Shown: positions 18,028-26,578, counted from the first letter of the stretch. The stretch: 46,481 bases of DNA from Neobacillus vireti (GCF_001026695.1 NZ_LDNB01000015.1:137897-184377), one strand, 5' to 3'. Notes: generated from the letters alone by a model not told the origin. Translations and numbers: made by a program.

Positions 18028-18059
18028 TCCAATCTCCCCCTCTTGAAGAATATGAGATT

Positions 18060-18088
18060 ATTATAGTACAAATAGTAACTATTCACAA
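18060..18088 (-). promoter_or_regulatory. Sigma-A promoter of acsA with palindromic spacer
   Basis: Minus-strand TTGTGA (18083-18088), exactly 17 bases, then TATAAT (18060-18065). Within the spacer, 18071-18083 is an odd palindrome, AATAGT-A-ACTATT, that overlaps the -35 by one base and is a natural operator position. Confidence 0.7.
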
Positions 18089-18106
18089 TTTTAAAAATAC
18101 ATCCGT

Positions 18107-18131
18107 TGTTATTTTAATATTTTTAATAACA
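18107..18131. promoter_or_regulatory. Inverted repeat between acsA and acuA
   Basis: TGTTATT (18107-18113) and AATAACA (18125-18131) are perfect 7-bp arms around an AT-rich 11-base centre, midway between the two divergent promoters. It may be a regulator site; its identity is unknown. Confidence 0.4.
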
Positions 18132-18173
18132 CCGAAAATTTTGTAAAGTCAACTTTTTCTTTTTGTTTTTATG

Positions 18174-18179
18174 TATAAT
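18174..18179 (+). promoter_or_regulatory. -10 box of the acuABC promoter
   Basis: A perfect TATAAT lies 40 bases before the acuA ATG. No good -35 is evident at 16-18 bases upstream, so the promoter may need an activator or be weak. Confidence 0.45.
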
Positions 18180-18219
18180 AGAATTGAAACACAAACGATC
18201 TTACCGGGTGGGTGACCGT

Positions 18220-18852
18220 ATGGAACACAAAAAGACTTATAATGCTAAACAATTGAAAACTCCTCATGGGAACTTAATCATTGAAGGTCCTATTTCTTCA
18301 GATAAACTAGCAGCATACGAATTTCATGAAGACCTTGTCGCATTTCGCCCTCCTGCCCAACAGCACCAGGCATTAATTGGGATAGCGAAACTGAAAGAAG
18401 GCAGGATTATTATCGCACGAAACCGGCATACCATCGTTGGTTATGTTACATACCTTTATCCAGACCCGTTAGAGCGCTGGTCTGAAGGAAAAATGGATAA
18501 TTTAATCGAACTCGGAGCAATTGAGGTAATCCCAGAATTCAGGGGCTGTGCTGTCGGGAAGAATCTATTAATCGTATCGATGATGGATGATGCGATGGAA
18601 GATTATCTTATCATCACAACAGAGTACTATTGGCATTGGGATTTAAAAAACACCAAATTAAATGTGTGGGAATATCGGAAGGTAATGGAGAAAATGATGA
18701 ATGCTGGCGGCTTAGAATGGTATGCAACAGATGATCCCGAAATATGCTCACATCCGGCTAACTGCCTTATGGCTCGAATTGGAAAACGGATTGATCCTGA
18801 TACCGTGCAAAAATTTGACCGACTCCGCTTTATGAATCGGTTCATGTATTAA
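18220..18852 (+). CDS. acuA: Protein lysine acetyltransferase AcuA (AcsA regulator)
   Basis: A 210-residue GNAT-family acetyltransferase that in B. subtilis acetylates and inactivates AcsA. The GNAT acetyl-CoA loop lies around VIPEFRGCAVGKNLLIVSM near residue 105, following ELGAIEV. The length equals the B. subtilis protein. I chose the ATG at 18220, which has GGGTGGGTGA upstream; an in-frame ATG at 18163 overlaps the -10 region of the promoter. It is the first gene of acuABC, divergent from its target acsA. This pairs a modifying enzyme, a deacetylase (AcuC) and the substrate enzyme in one locus. Confidence 0.96.
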   Translation: MEHKKTYNAKQLKTPHGNLIIEGPISSDKLAAYEFHEDLVAFRPPAQQHQALIGIAKLKEGRIIIARNRHTIVGYVTYLYPDPLERWSEGKMDNLIELGAIEVIPEFRGCAVGKNLLIVSMMDDAMEDYLIITTEYYWHWDLKNTKLNVWEYRKVMEKMMNAGGLEWYATDDPEICSHPANCLMARIGKRIDPDTVQKFDRLRFMNRFMY

Positions 18853-18898
18853 TGCTGTTTATTTCGCCTGAAATTTATTAAGTTAGGGGGATTTCCTA

Positions 18899-19546
18899 AT
18901 GATTGTAGAAGAAATAATGAAATCAGATGTAGTAACGTTACAACCGACAAACACCATTGCTGATGCAATCCAAGCAATGGAGACCAATAATATTCGCCAT
19001 ATTCCCATTGTCAATGATGAAAAAAATTTAGTCGGCCTTGTCACCATTTCCCGATTAAAAGAGGCAACACCATCGACTTTCCGGACGAATGACAATCCGG
19101 ACGATTTGAAAAAACCGCTTGAAGTGATTATGGAGCGCAATGTTATTACAGGACACCCACTTGATTTTGTTGAGGAAGTTGCAGCAATCGTTTATGAACA
19201 TAAAATCAGTGCACTTCCAATCATAAAGGACCAGAAATTAATCGGAATTATAACTGAAACAGATTTACTACGAACCATGGTCGAGTTAACAGGCGCCCAT
19301 CAGCCGGGATCGCAAATTGAACTAAGGGTTCCGAATATCTCAGGTGTTCTCAGTAAGATTGCCGATATCATTCAGAAGCGAAAAGCGAATATTCTTAGTG
19401 TGCTGGTTTACCCGGATAAACAGGATGAGCAATATAAAATCCTTGTCATTAGAGTCCAATTAATGAATCCCACCGGATTAATTCACGAACTTAAAATGGC
19501 CGGTCATCATGTCCTTTGGCCAAATCTGCCGGAGATTTCTTTATGA
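18899..19546 (+). CDS. acuB: CBS-ACT protein AcuB
   Basis: A 215-residue cytosolic protein with two CBS motifs (about residues 1-135; VEEIMKSDVVTLQPTNTI, VIMERNVITGHPLDFVEEVA) and a C-terminal ACT-like domain (about 140-210; ELRVPNISGVLSKIADII). CBS pairs usually bind adenosine nucleotides, and ACT domains bind small metabolites. Its role in acetate or acetoin metabolism has remained unclear in B. subtilis despite the acu name. The ATG follows a GGGGGA ribosome site. The stop codon overlaps the acuC start (ATGA), so translation is coupled to the deacetylase. Confidence 0.94.
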   Translation: MIVEEIMKSDVVTLQPTNTIADAIQAMETNNIRHIPIVNDEKNLVGLVTISRLKEATPSTFRTNDNPDDLKKPLEVIMERNVITGHPLDFVEEVAAIVYEHKISALPIIKDQKLIGIITETDLLRTMVELTGAHQPGSQIELRVPNISGVLSKIADIIQKRKANILSVLVYPDKQDEQYKILVIRVQLMNPTGLIHELKMAGHHVLWPNLPEISL

Positions 19547-20715
19547 AAGATCCTGCAGCCTTTATTTACTCAGAAGAACAGCTAAGTTATAAATTCAGCA
19601 GTCATCATCCTTTCAATCAATTCCGGCTAAAACTAACAGTAGACTTATTAAATAAAATTAATGGATTAGATGCAGAGCATATTATCGCGCCAAGAATGGC
19701 AACAGAAGAAGAGCTGGCACTCATTCATGATCCAAGTTACATAGAGGCAGTAAAAAAAGCAGGCCAGGGACAGCTTCCAAAAGAAATTGCCGAGAACTAT
19801 GGCTTGGGTACTGAAGATACCCCCGTATTTGCTAAAATGCATGAGGCAAGCTCTTTGTTAGTTGGCGGGACACTGACAGCGGTCGATCAGGTGATGACTG
19901 GCAAGGCTCTGCACGCGCTCAGTCTCGGCGGCGGCTTACATCACGGCTTTCGCGGAAAAGCTTCAGGGTTTTGCATTTACAATGATAGTTCAGTAGCGAT
20001 TAAATATCTTCAAGAAAAATACCATGCCCGTGTTTTATATGTCGATACTGACGCACACCACGGTGACGGTGTCCAATGGTCCTTTTATGACGATCCTAAC
20101 GTATGCACACTGTCGATTCATGAGACTGGAAGGTATTTATTTCCCGGAACCGGAAACATCAATGAAAGGGGCCAGGGATTAGGCTACGGCTATTCTTTTA
20201 ATATTCCCGTTGATGCCTTTACTGAAGATGAATCGTGGCTGTATGCCTACACACAAGCCCTTAAAGAAGTAGCTGAGTTTTTTAAACCGGATGTGATTTT
20301 GACGCAAAATGGGGCTGACTCCCATTATTATGATCCCTTAACACATTTATCAGCCACGATGAAGATTTACCGGGAAATTCCAAAGCTCGCCCATGAAATT
20401 GCCCATCAATATTGCGGGGGGAAATGGATTGCGGTCGGCGGCGGCGGTTATGATATTTGGAGGGTTGTGCCGAGGGCATGGGCCCACATTTGGTTAGAAA
20501 TGACGGAAAACCCAAATTGTTATGGCAGTTTACCTGCTGATTGGGTAGATTACTGGCAAAAGGAATCACCTGTAACATTGCCAAAGGAATGGGATGATCC
20601 TGAGACCTTGTATCCCCCTATCCCTAGGAAAGCGGAAATAACAGAAAAGAATTTAATCACACTTGAAAAAGCACTGTACCCGATTCGCAATCAGAAAAAA
20701 AGTCAATCAAGTTAA
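19543..20715 (+). CDS. acuC: Acetyl-lysine deacetylase AcuC
   Basis: A 390-residue zinc-dependent deacetylase of the class I HDAC-like family that reactivates acetylated AcsA in B. subtilis. Catalytic and metal motifs are LGGGLHHGFRGKASGFCIYN, DTDAHHGDGVQW (zinc Asp and His), LTQNGADSHYYDPL and the C-terminal GGGGYD. The length is close to the B. subtilis protein (387). I chose the ATG at 19543 because it overlaps the acuB stop and GGAG lies upstream; an earlier in-frame start at 19516 would only extend into acuB. It ends the acu operon at a hairpin shared with convergent ccpA. Confidence 0.96.
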   Translation: MKDPAAFIYSEEQLSYKFSSHHPFNQFRLKLTVDLLNKINGLDAEHIIAPRMATEEELALIHDPSYIEAVKKAGQGQLPKEIAENYGLGTEDTPVFAKMHEASSLLVGGTLTAVDQVMTGKALHALSLGGGLHHGFRGKASGFCIYNDSSVAIKYLQEKYHARVLYVDTDAHHGDGVQWSFYDDPNVCTLSIHETGRYLFPGTGNINERGQGLGYGYSFNIPVDAFTEDESWLYAYTQALKEVAEFFKPDVILTQNGADSHYYDPLTHLSATMKIYREIPKLAHEIAHQYCGGKWIAVGGGGYDIWRVVPRAWAHIWLEMTENPNCYGSLPADWVDYWQKESPVTLPKEWDDPETLYPPIPRKAEITEKNLITLEKALYPIRNQKKSQSS

Positions 20716-20745
20716 AGGGCCGCCAATACTATTGGCAGCCCTTTT
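20714..20745. terminator. Hairpin terminator between acuC and ccpA
   Basis: AAAGGGC-C-GCCAAT and ATTGGC-A-GCCCTTT pair around a 3-base loop with one internal mismatch, followed by a short T run on the plus strand. It starts at the acuC stop. Confidence 0.65.
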
Positions 20746-20793
20746 CATTAATATCCAACAAGAGAGGACATAGTGTCTTCATTGCTTTTCAAA

Positions 20794-21792
20794 TTACTTC
20801 GTGGATTGACGGTGTTCAATTCGGTGCGGCAGAACAACAATGTGTTCGCTTGTTTTTTCCTTATTCATTAATTTAGTCAACAGCCTCATAGCAACGGCTC
20901 CAATATCATATAACGGCTGAACGACAGTAGTCAGCTGTGGGCGTACCATCAACGACAGCCTTGTATTATCAGAAGTGATCACCTCAAAATCATCAGGAAT
21001 TGTATAGCCTTTATCTTCTGCCCCATGGACAACTCCCAATGCCATTTCATCAGCGCCCACTAAAATAGCCGTTGGTCTCTCTGATGCTTCAAGTAATTTC
21101 TCCACTGCTTCCATGCCGGAGTCATACGTATAGTCACCTTCAACAACCAACTCTTCATTATAAGGGAGCCCTGCTTCTTGCAATGCTCTTTGATACCCTT
21201 TGAGTTTTTTCAGGGCATTTTTCGGCTCATGAAGAGGCCCAACAACAAAGGCAATATTCTTATGTCCTTTTTCAATGAATTCATTAACAGATTCAAAAAC
21301 AGCTTGTTCATAATCAATATTTACAGAAGGTATCTGATTCGACTCTTCAATAGATCCAGCAAGAACAATTGGTACAGGCGATTTTTCAAACTCTTCCACA
21401 TGATCCGCGGAAATATTTCCTCCCATGAAGACAATCCCGTCCACTTGTTTGCCCAGCATCGTATTAAGCAAATGAAATTCCTTGTCCTTATTTTGATCAG
21501 AATTGCTCAAAATGATATTGTATTTATACATCGTAGCAATATCTTCAATTCCGCGGGCTAATTCAGCAAAAAAGATATTTGAGATATCTGGAATGATAAC
21601 ACCGACAGTTGTCGTTTTTTTACTTGCTAAACCCCTGGCAACAGCATTCGGACGGTAGCCCAATCTTTCGATGACTTCTAAGACCTTTTTGCGGGTAACT
21701 GGTTTTACATTTGGATTCCCGTTTACTACACGGGAAACGGTTGCCATCGAAACATTGGCTTCCCTTGCAACGTCATAAATAGTTATATTCAC
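20794..21792 (-). CDS. ccpA: Catabolite control protein A
   Basis: A 332-residue LacI/GalR regulator that, with HPr-Ser46-P, binds cre sites and controls carbon catabolite repression and activation. The N-terminal helix-turn-helix has [13 protein letters not shown] and [10 protein letters not shown], the hinge helix is [12 protein letters not shown], and the periplasmic-binding-like core includes [19 protein letters not shown]. Near-identity to B. subtilis CcpA in the DNA-binding part makes the call firm. I chose the GTG at 21792-21790, 8 bases after AGGAGAG; an earlier GTG at 21801 directly abuts the ribosome site. B. subtilis carries motPS between ccpA and aroA, but here a repeat element fills the gap. 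Confidence 0.97.
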   Translation of the reverse strand: MNITIYDVAREANVSMATVSRVVNGNPNVKPVTRKKVLEVIERLGYRPNAVARGLASKKTTTVGVIIPDISNIFFAELARGIEDIATMYKYNIILSNSDQNKDKEFHLLNTMLGKQVDGIVFMGGNISADHVEEFEKSPVPIVLAGSIEESNQIPSVNIDYEQAVFESVNEFIEKGHKNIAFVVGPLHEPKNALKKLKGYQRALQEAGLPYNEELVVEGDYTYDSGMEAVEKLLEASERPTAILVGADEMALGVVHGAEDKGYTIPDDFEVITSDNTRLSLMVRPQLTTVVQPLYDIGAVAMRLLTKLMNKEKTSEHIVVLPHRIEHRQSTK

Positions 21793-21962
21793 TAATAACA
21801 CTCTCCTAAAACATACATTGTTTTCTTTATTTTACAACATTTAATATAAATCTACTCATTGTGAGGAAATATACAAACTGATATATATTTAATCATACGA
21901 TAAGAAGATTAAAGCCGCAATTGCATTTGTCAACATTTTTCGTAATTTCCCGAAATTTTATT
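21793..21962 (-). other. AT-rich ccpA upstream region
   Basis: This 170-base stretch has a TTGACA on the minus strand near 21938 but only a poor -10 (TAATCT) at 16 bases. I cannot place the ccpA promoter with confidence and see no cre-like sequence. Confidence 0.3.
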
Positions 21963-22002
21963 AAAAAAACCTCCTGCATAAAGACAGCAGAAGGTTTTTT
22001 TT
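21963..22002. terminator. Terminator between aroA and ccpA
   Basis: AAAAAAACCTCCTGC and GCAGAAGGTTTTTTTT pair with one mismatch around a 9-base loop. T runs exist on both strands. It would stop aroA transcription coming from the right before ccpA. Confidence 0.7.
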
Positions 22003-22008
22003 GGGCTG

Positions 22009-22185
22009 TGTTAAAAATGAATATTGATTTCCGTTCCAGGTGCTTCGCTTTCCGCGGGGCGGGCGGTGAGCCTCCTCGGAGAATCAAGCGCCTGCGGGGT
22101 CTCACCTGTCCCGCTGCTCCCGCAGGAGTCTTGCACCTTCCACTCCAATCAACATTGTGCTCAAAATCAACAATGTTCTTTAACA
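22009..22185. repeat. Dispersed palindromic element, copy 2 (177 bp)
   Basis: The element is bounded by TGTTAAA (22009-22015) and TTTAACA (22179-22185); with flanks the arms extend to 12 bases with one mismatch. The core shares GATTTCCG, GAGCCTCCTCGG, GCGCCTGCG, CCCGCAGGAGTCT and CTCCAATCAAC with copy 1 at 2202-2373, in the same order and orientation. Its right part folds as AACATTG/CAATGTT. Open frames across it are not credible genes. Confidence 0.85.
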
Positions 22186-22214
22186 CTGCCTTTTAATAAG
22201 ATCTCCACGGTTAT

Positions 22215-23291
22215 TTAAATCCGGACAAAGTGCGATGCCAGCAATTCATTATAGAACGTGTCAAATTGGTTCAGGTCCATTTGCTGCTGGGCATCGGAAA
22301 GGGCAACAGCAGGGTCTGGATGGACTTCAGCCATAACTCCGTCTGCTCCGATAGCAATAGCGGCCTTCGCTGCTGGCAGCAGTAAGTCTCTCCTGCCAGT
22401 TGAATGTGTAACGTCAACGAAGACTGGCAAGTGTGTTTCTTGTTTTAAAATTGGTACGGCTGAAATATCAAGGGTATTTCTTGTTGCTCGCTCGTATGTT
22501 CTAATCCCGCGCTCACACAGAATAATTTGTCCATTCCCTTGTGCCATAATGTATTCAGCAGCATTAATGAATTCTTCGATTGTTGCGGCAATACCTCTTT
22601 TTAATAAAACAGGTTTGTTAACGGCCCCGGCAGCTTTCAGTAATTCAAAGTTTTGCATATTCCGAGCTCCGATTTGAATGACGTCAATATAGTCAACCGC
22701 CATTTCAATATCAGCAGGATTTACGATTTCACTAATAACAGCCATATCGAATTCATCTGCTACCCGTTTTAGGATTTTTAATCCTTCTACCCCAAGACCT
22801 TGGAAATCATACGGAGAAGTTCTAGGTTTGTAGGCACCGCCGCGAAGCAGCTTTAGACCTTTTTCTTTCATTGTTTTGGCTACAGTAGCTACTTGCTCAT
22901 AAGACTCTACCGCACAAGGACCGAAAACGAAATGCGGCTTTCCATCACCAATATTTTCACCTTTTAAGGTGACAATTGTATTTTCAGGCTTCTTCTTTCT
23001 CGAAACAAGTAAAGCTTTCTCATGGTCATCCTTTTGCAAATCTAGGCCAGCTTTAAAAATTTCTTTAAAGATATGATCGATGGTTGAATTTTCGAATGGA
23101 CCATCATTATGCTCCTTAATGACCTCTAGCATCTTTCTTTCACGAACTGGATCGTAACGGTAAACCCCTTGATTTCCTTTTACTTGTCCAATTTCTTGGA
23201 CGAGCACTGCTCTTTCATTAATCAGCCTCAGCAGCTCCAAGTTAAGTTCATCGACACGCACCCTTAGTTGATCCAAATCATTTTTGCCCAT
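22215..23291 (-). CDS. aroA: Chorismate mutase / DAHP synthase (bifunctional)
   Basis: A 358-residue enzyme for the first step of aromatic amino-acid synthesis. The N-terminal AroQ-type chorismate mutase (about 1-85; [20 protein letters not shown]) serves as a feedback sensor for chorismate and prephenate. The C-terminal type I-beta 3-deoxy-D-arabino-heptulosonate-7-phosphate synthase (about 110-350) carries [51 protein letters not shown] and [11 protein letters not shown]. The length equals B. subtilis AroA (also called AroG). The ATG at 23291 has a GGGGA ribosome site; an in-frame TTG nine codons upstream is unlikely. A canonical promoter lies 120 bases upstream. Confidence 0.97.
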   Translation of the reverse strand: MGKNDLDQLRVRVDELNLELLRLINERAVLVQEIGQVKGNQGVYRYDPVRERKMLEVIKEHNDGPFENSTIDHIFKEIFKAGLDLQKDDHEKALLVSRKKKPENTIVTLKGENIGDGKPHFVFGPCAVESYEQVATVAKTMKEKGLKLLRGGAYKPRTSPYDFQGLGVEGLKILKRVADEFDMAVISEIVNPADIEMAVDYIDVIQIGARNMQNFELLKAAGAVNKPVLLKRGIAATIEEFINAAEYIMAQGNGQIILCERGIRTYERATRNTLDISAVPILKQETHLPVFVDVTHSTGRRDLLLPAAKAAIAIGADGVMAEVHPDPAVALSDAQQQMDLNQFDTFYNELLASHFVRI

Positions 23292-23411
23292 CCATCGTCC
23301 CCGTCCTTTCATTTGCAAATCAGTCTAATACCAAAGTTTTTCCATTAAATAATGAGATACTAGCTTACAAGCAAATATTTTTAAATTTTATAATTTTTTT
23401 AATTAGGCTTT

Positions 23412-23440
23412 ATTATAGCGGAAATAATTTTCTTTGTCAT
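23412..23440 (-). promoter_or_regulatory. Sigma-A promoter of aroA
   Basis: Minus-strand ATGACA (23435-23440), a 17-base spacer and TATAAT (23412-23417). It gives an AT-rich leader of about 115 bases. Confidence 0.7.
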
Positions 23441-23571
23441 CCTTTTTCTTTAACAATTAAACGCTTTTAAGTATTAAAGTGTGTGTATTTCGATTAAATT
23501 AAATTATGTTTAAATCAATTAATTTGTGCATCATTTGCTTGTAATTTTATCCTTTGCCAGCGGGTACAGTC

Positions 23572-23904
23572 TTATTGAGTGTCCATTTTGGCATTTACCA
23601 ATGCACTATTCGTTATTTTCCAGTGGGAGGCATTCCATGATGCTGCTCCGCCCGAAAAAAGAATCACTTGCGGGGATTCGTGCTTGATCTGGAATTTCGC
23701 CGCTATTTCGTTAGACAACGGACGTGCTTCCTGAACCGCTAAGTAATACGTCGGAATATCCTGGTGTTCATTTGCATATTTTTCATATTCTTTATATGCG
23801 GCATGACTGATTGGACAAGTTAAACTATGTTTTAAAAGAAAAAATTTACTTTCTGTTCCCACTAGTTGATTAAATTCTTCAACAGAATCCACCTTCTTAA
23901 GCAT
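23572..23904 (-). CDS. ytxJ: Bacillithiol-system thioredoxin-fold protein YtxJ
   Basis: A 110-residue monothiol thioredoxin/glutaredoxin-like protein. The active-site region is HSLTCPISHAAY, with a single cysteine where thioredoxins have CxxC. A cis-proline region follows in HESPQVILF. Family members are proposed to act as bacilliredoxin-like proteins that handle bacillithiol mixed disulfides; this is family knowledge, not shown here. I chose the ATG at 23904 because GGAGG lies 8 bases upstream; frames starting earlier would run through a terminator-like hairpin. It is the last gene of ytxG-ytxH-ytxJ, the sigma-B stress operon in B. subtilis. Confidence 0.88.
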   Translation of the reverse strand: MLKKVDSVEEFNQLVGTESKFFLLKHSLTCPISHAAYKEYEKYANEHQDIPTYYLAVQEARPLSNEIAAKFQIKHESPQVILFSGGAASWNASHWKITNSALVNAKMDTQ

Positions 23905-23930
23905 CCCAACAACCTCCATTAAATAAAAAA

Positions 23931-23963
23931 TAAACGGTGAAGTCATTTTATCACTCCACCGTT
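23931..23963 (-). terminator. Terminator-like hairpin between ytxH and ytxJ
   Basis: On the minus strand AAACGGTGGAGT and ACTTCACCGTTT form a 12-bp stem (one G-T wobble) around a 9-base loop, followed by ATTTTTTATTT. It sits just before the ytxJ ribosome site, so ytxJ may be expressed only by read-through. Confidence 0.65.
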
Positions 23964-23984
23964 TGTATCACAAATAAACTCCCT

Positions 23985-24479
23985 TTAAAGCTTTACTTTA
24001 CTTTCTTCCGCGTCAAAAGCTTTTTGGGCTTCCTCCAGCTTCTTTCTAATCTCGGAGCGGTCTAGAGTTCCGAGTGAAATGGTTTTTTTGATTGTTTTCT
24101 TTTCTTTTGGTTCGTGAATTGGAATAAAGGTTGCATCTGCTTCTTTCCCAGCTTCATCTTGGCTGCTATTTCTTCCTGTTACTTTCTTTAATAGCCCTGA
24201 GGATTGCTGGACAAGCCCTTGAGAGAGTGAAGAGGTTTTAGAGGCTAATTCATTGCTTTTGTTCTTCACGCTTCCCCGCAATTGAATCGTTTTATCCATT
24301 ATAGAACCAGCTTGATTTGTTACTGCATTTCGAAGCTCTTTTCCCGTTTTAGGCGCCAAAAACAGCGCTGTAGCAGCACCTGCTATACCGCCGATTAGGG
24401 CTCCTAGTAAAAAGCTATTGGAAGACCCCTCATTCCGAGCTTGATTCGTTTCGCGTGATTCATATTCTCTATTGGCCAT
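23985..24479 (-). CDS. ytxH: YtxH-family general stress protein
   Basis: A 164-residue protein with the YtxH domain: a glycine/alanine-rich hydrophobic segment FLLGALIGGIAGAATALFLA (about 24-43) followed by PKTGKELR. The rest is polar and helical, rich in K, S and Q. The hydrophobic stretch could be a single membrane anchor. Its molecular role is not established; homologues are induced by general stress and located at the cell envelope. It is the middle gene of ytxGHJ, 24 bases after ytxG, downstream of a sigma-B-like promoter. The ATG lies after a GGGAGG ribosome site. Confidence 0.9.
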   Translation of the reverse strand: MANREYESRETNQARNEGSSNSFLLGALIGGIAGAATALFLAPKTGKELRNAVTNQAGSIMDKTIQLRGSVKNKSNELASKTSSLSQGLVQQSSGLLKKVTGRNSSQDEAGKEADATFIPIHEPKEKKTIKKTISLGTLDRSEIRKKLEEAQKAFDAEESKVKL

Positions 24480-24503
24480 TAATTACTAACCTCCCAGAAT
24501 TTC

Positions 24504-24965
24504 CTAATGTGCTCTTACCTTCTTGCCCTCAGCTGGGCTTATTTTAGTTTTCGCTTCTTTTCTTGCCTTCCAGTTGTCCTTTAGTTCAAGCAGGACATTA
24601 CTCCATTGAACAATTTGAGAAATTTTCTCCTTATTTTCCTCTACCTGCACATCAACTGAATTCGTAATGTTCTTAAGTGTGCCATTAAATTTAGAGACTG
24701 TTGTCCCAACATCCTTTACTGCATCAACCACACTATTTAAACTTTCGGATTTATGCTGAATATCTTCAGCTAGTGCGTTTGTTTTCTGCAATAGCAACGT
24801 TGTTTCACTTGTCACACCATCCAGTTGTTTTTCCAATCCTGTTAAAGTTTGTGAAACGCTTGTCAATGTACCTTGAAGTGATCTAAGCGTTTTTGCTAAG
24901 TAAATAACAAGCACTAAAAACGCAATCGCAATCAAGGCTACGCTTAAGTATAAAATAATTTGCAT
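24504..24965 (-). CDS. ytxG: DUF948 membrane-anchored stress protein YtxG
   Basis: A 153-residue DUF948-type protein with an N-terminal transmembrane helix (about residues 3-25, [20 protein letters not shown]) and a long amphipathic, coiled-coil-like region ([20 protein letters not shown]) exposed to the cytoplasm. It has no known catalytic motif. I chose the ATG at 24965, with GGGGGTG upstream; an in-frame start nine codons earlier would add a basic stretch and lacks a ribosome site. It is the first gene of ytxGHJ and follows a sigma-B promoter closely matching consensus. Confidence 0.87.
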   Translation of the reverse strand: MQIILYLSVALIAIAFLVLVIYLAKTLRSLQGTLTSVSQTLTGLEKQLDGVTSETTLLLQKTNALAEDIQHKSESLNSVVDAVKDVGTTVSKFNGTLKNITNSVDVQVEENKEKISQIVQWSNVLLELKDNWKARKEAKTKISPAEGKKVRAH

Positions 24966-24998
24966 AATGCACCCCCGCCTTAATTCTATCATTATGTA

Positions 24999-25023
24999 TT
25001 ACCCATCTCAGATGGATATAAAC
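24999..25023 (-). promoter_or_regulatory. Sigma-B promoter of the ytxGHJ operon
   Basis: Minus-strand GTTTAT (25018-25023), a 13-base spacer and GGGTAA (24999-25004) match the sigma-B consensus GTTTAA-N12-14-GGGTAT with one mismatch in each box. It lies 34 bases before the ytxG start, in line with sigma-B control of ytxG in B. subtilis. Confidence 0.75.
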
Positions 25024-25118
25024 CACACTAATTATCTTATATTAGTTCCCTATCTTTGTCTTGTTTTCCTGCCATTTGTGTTAAAAAATTCACACTGGAG
25101 TTTATTTATGCCAACAGT

Positions 25119-25152
25119 AAAAGGATGCCGGGCAAAGTGCCGGCATCCTTTT
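25119..25152. terminator. Terminator of murC
   Basis: AAAAGGATGCCGG and CCGGCATCCTTTT form a perfect 13-bp stem around an 8-base loop, with A/T runs on both sides. It lies just past the murC stop. Confidence 0.85.
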
Positions 25153-25155
25153 TAA

Positions 25156-26454
25156 TTAGATCATCTGTTTTTCATAAGATTCCTGAAACTTTTGGATGTC
25201 TCCAGCGCCCATAAAAATAATGACACTGTTGCTATGTTCATTTAAGACGGATGTATGTTCTTCTGTAATAATTTCAGATTCAGCGATTTTATCTTGTAAG
25301 TCCTTAATTGATAACTTTCCATGATTTTCACGTGCCGAACCAAAGATCTCACATAAATACGTTTTATCCGCCAAGCGTAAACTTTCGGCAAAATCCTCTA
25401 AGAAGGCTTGGGTGCGCGTAAATGTATGCGGCTGGAAGACAGCGACAATCTTTTGATCAGGATATTTCTGTTTAGCTGCCTGAATGGTAGCTTTAATTTC
25501 TGTTGGATGATGGGCATAATCATCAATTAATATTTGTGTTCCGATTCTTTTTTCAGTGAATCTTCGTTTCACACCTTGGAACGTTGTTAATAGTTCCTTA
25601 ACGACATCCACATTTATTTCTTCATAATGACATAAACCGATAACGGCCAGTGCATTTAAGACACTATGGTCGCCAAAGGCCGGAATCGAAAAGGTATCAA
25701 AAAATGTATTACGAATAAAAACATCAAAGCTTGTTCCATTTGTGGTTTTGACAAGATTTTTGGCTTGATAATCATTTTCTTCACCAAATCCGTAGAACAA
25801 AACAGGAACTTTTGCCTGAATTTTTTGCAACTGCTCATCATCACCATAAGCAAATATCCCTTTTTTCACTTGGATGGCCATTTCTTGAAAGGCTGAAAAA
25901 ACATCCTCAATGTTGGCAAAATAGTCAGGGTGATCAAAATCAATATTTGTCATGATGGCATAGTCTGGAAAATAGGATAGGAAGTGCCTTCTGTATTCGC
26001 ATGCTTCAAACACAAAATATTCCGCACCTTCTTGACCCTTGCCTGTTCCGTCGCCAATTAAATAAGAAGTGGGCTTAGCTCCCTCAATTACATGTGAAAG
26101 CAGTCCAGTTGTGGACGTTTTTCCGTGTGCACCGGTAATCGCCACACTTGTAAAGTTTTGCATAAAATCGCCTAAAAAGCGATGGTAACGTACAATAGGA
26201 AGCCCAAGCTTCATCGCTTCTTGAATTTCCTCATGGGTATCAGGAAAAGCATTCCCTGCAATAAGCGTCAATCCTGGCTTGATATTTTCCTTTTGAAAGG
26301 GAAGGATTGTGATCCCTGATTGTTCAAGAGCATCCTGAGTAAAAAAATGCTTTTCATAATCAGAGCCTTGCACTTCAAATTTCATATCGTGTAGAACTTG
26401 TGCAAGTGCACTCATTCCAGACCCCTTTATACCTACAAAATGGTAAATAGTCAT
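25156..26454 (-). CDS. murC: UDP-N-acetylmuramate-L-alanine ligase
   Basis: A 432-residue ATP-dependent Mur ligase that adds L-alanine to UDP-MurNAc in peptidoglycan precursor synthesis. The N-terminal Rossmann domain begins [18 protein letters not shown], the ATP loop is [13 protein letters not shown] near residue 105, the central ligase motif [11 protein letters not shown] lies near 170, and the C-terminal domain contains [10 protein letters not shown]. The length equals the B. subtilis protein, and the ytxG-murC-sftA order is conserved. The ATG has a GGAGG ribosome site. It has its own promoter region and terminator, so it is probably monocistronic. Confidence 0.97.
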   Translation of the reverse strand: MTIYHFVGIKGSGMSALAQVLHDMKFEVQGSDYEKHFFTQDALEQSGITILPFQKENIKPGLTLIAGNAFPDTHEEIQEAMKLGLPIVRYHRFLGDFMQNFTSVAITGAHGKTSTTGLLSHVIEGAKPTSYLIGDGTGKGQEGAEYFVFEACEYRRHFLSYFPDYAIMTNIDFDHPDYFANIEDVFSAFQEMAIQVKKGIFAYGDDEQLQKIQAKVPVLFYGFGEENDYQAKNLVKTTNGTSFDVFIRNTFFDTFSIPAFGDHSVLNALAVIGLCHYEEINVDVVKELLTTFQGVKRRFTEKRIGTQILIDDYAHHPTEIKATIQAAKQKYPDQKIVAVFQPHTFTRTQAFLEDFAESLRLADKTYLCEIFGSARENHGKLSIKDLQDKIAESEIITEEHTSVLNEHSNSVIIFMGAGDIQKFQESYEKQMI

Positions 26455-26476
26455 AGAAGAACCTCCAACGAACGTA

Positions 26477-26492
26477 ATACTGTAAACAGTAT
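26477..26492. promoter_or_regulatory. Palindrome in the murC leader
   Basis: ATACTGT-AA-ACAGTAT is a perfect 7-bp inverted repeat about 23 bases upstream of the murC ATG, between promoter and ribosome site. It could be an operator or a small RNA hairpin. Confidence 0.35.
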
Positions 26493-26578
26493 ATGATATC
26501 TGTCTGTATTTGACATTATTTATACCCTTACTGAAAAATAGAATAAGGTTTATTTACGTATATAAAAATCATTTCATT

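Noticed and set aside
18028..18219. cre site for CcpA between acsA and acuA
   Set aside because: No 14-mer close to TGWAANCGNTNWCA was found by eye; TGAAACACAAACGA near 18185 misses the central CG and the last half-site. A matrix scan could still find one.
21921..22218. Open frames of 60-97 codons across repeat copy 2 on both strands
   Set aside because: They follow from the GC-rich palindromic core, are rich in R, P, G and C, and lack ribosome sites.
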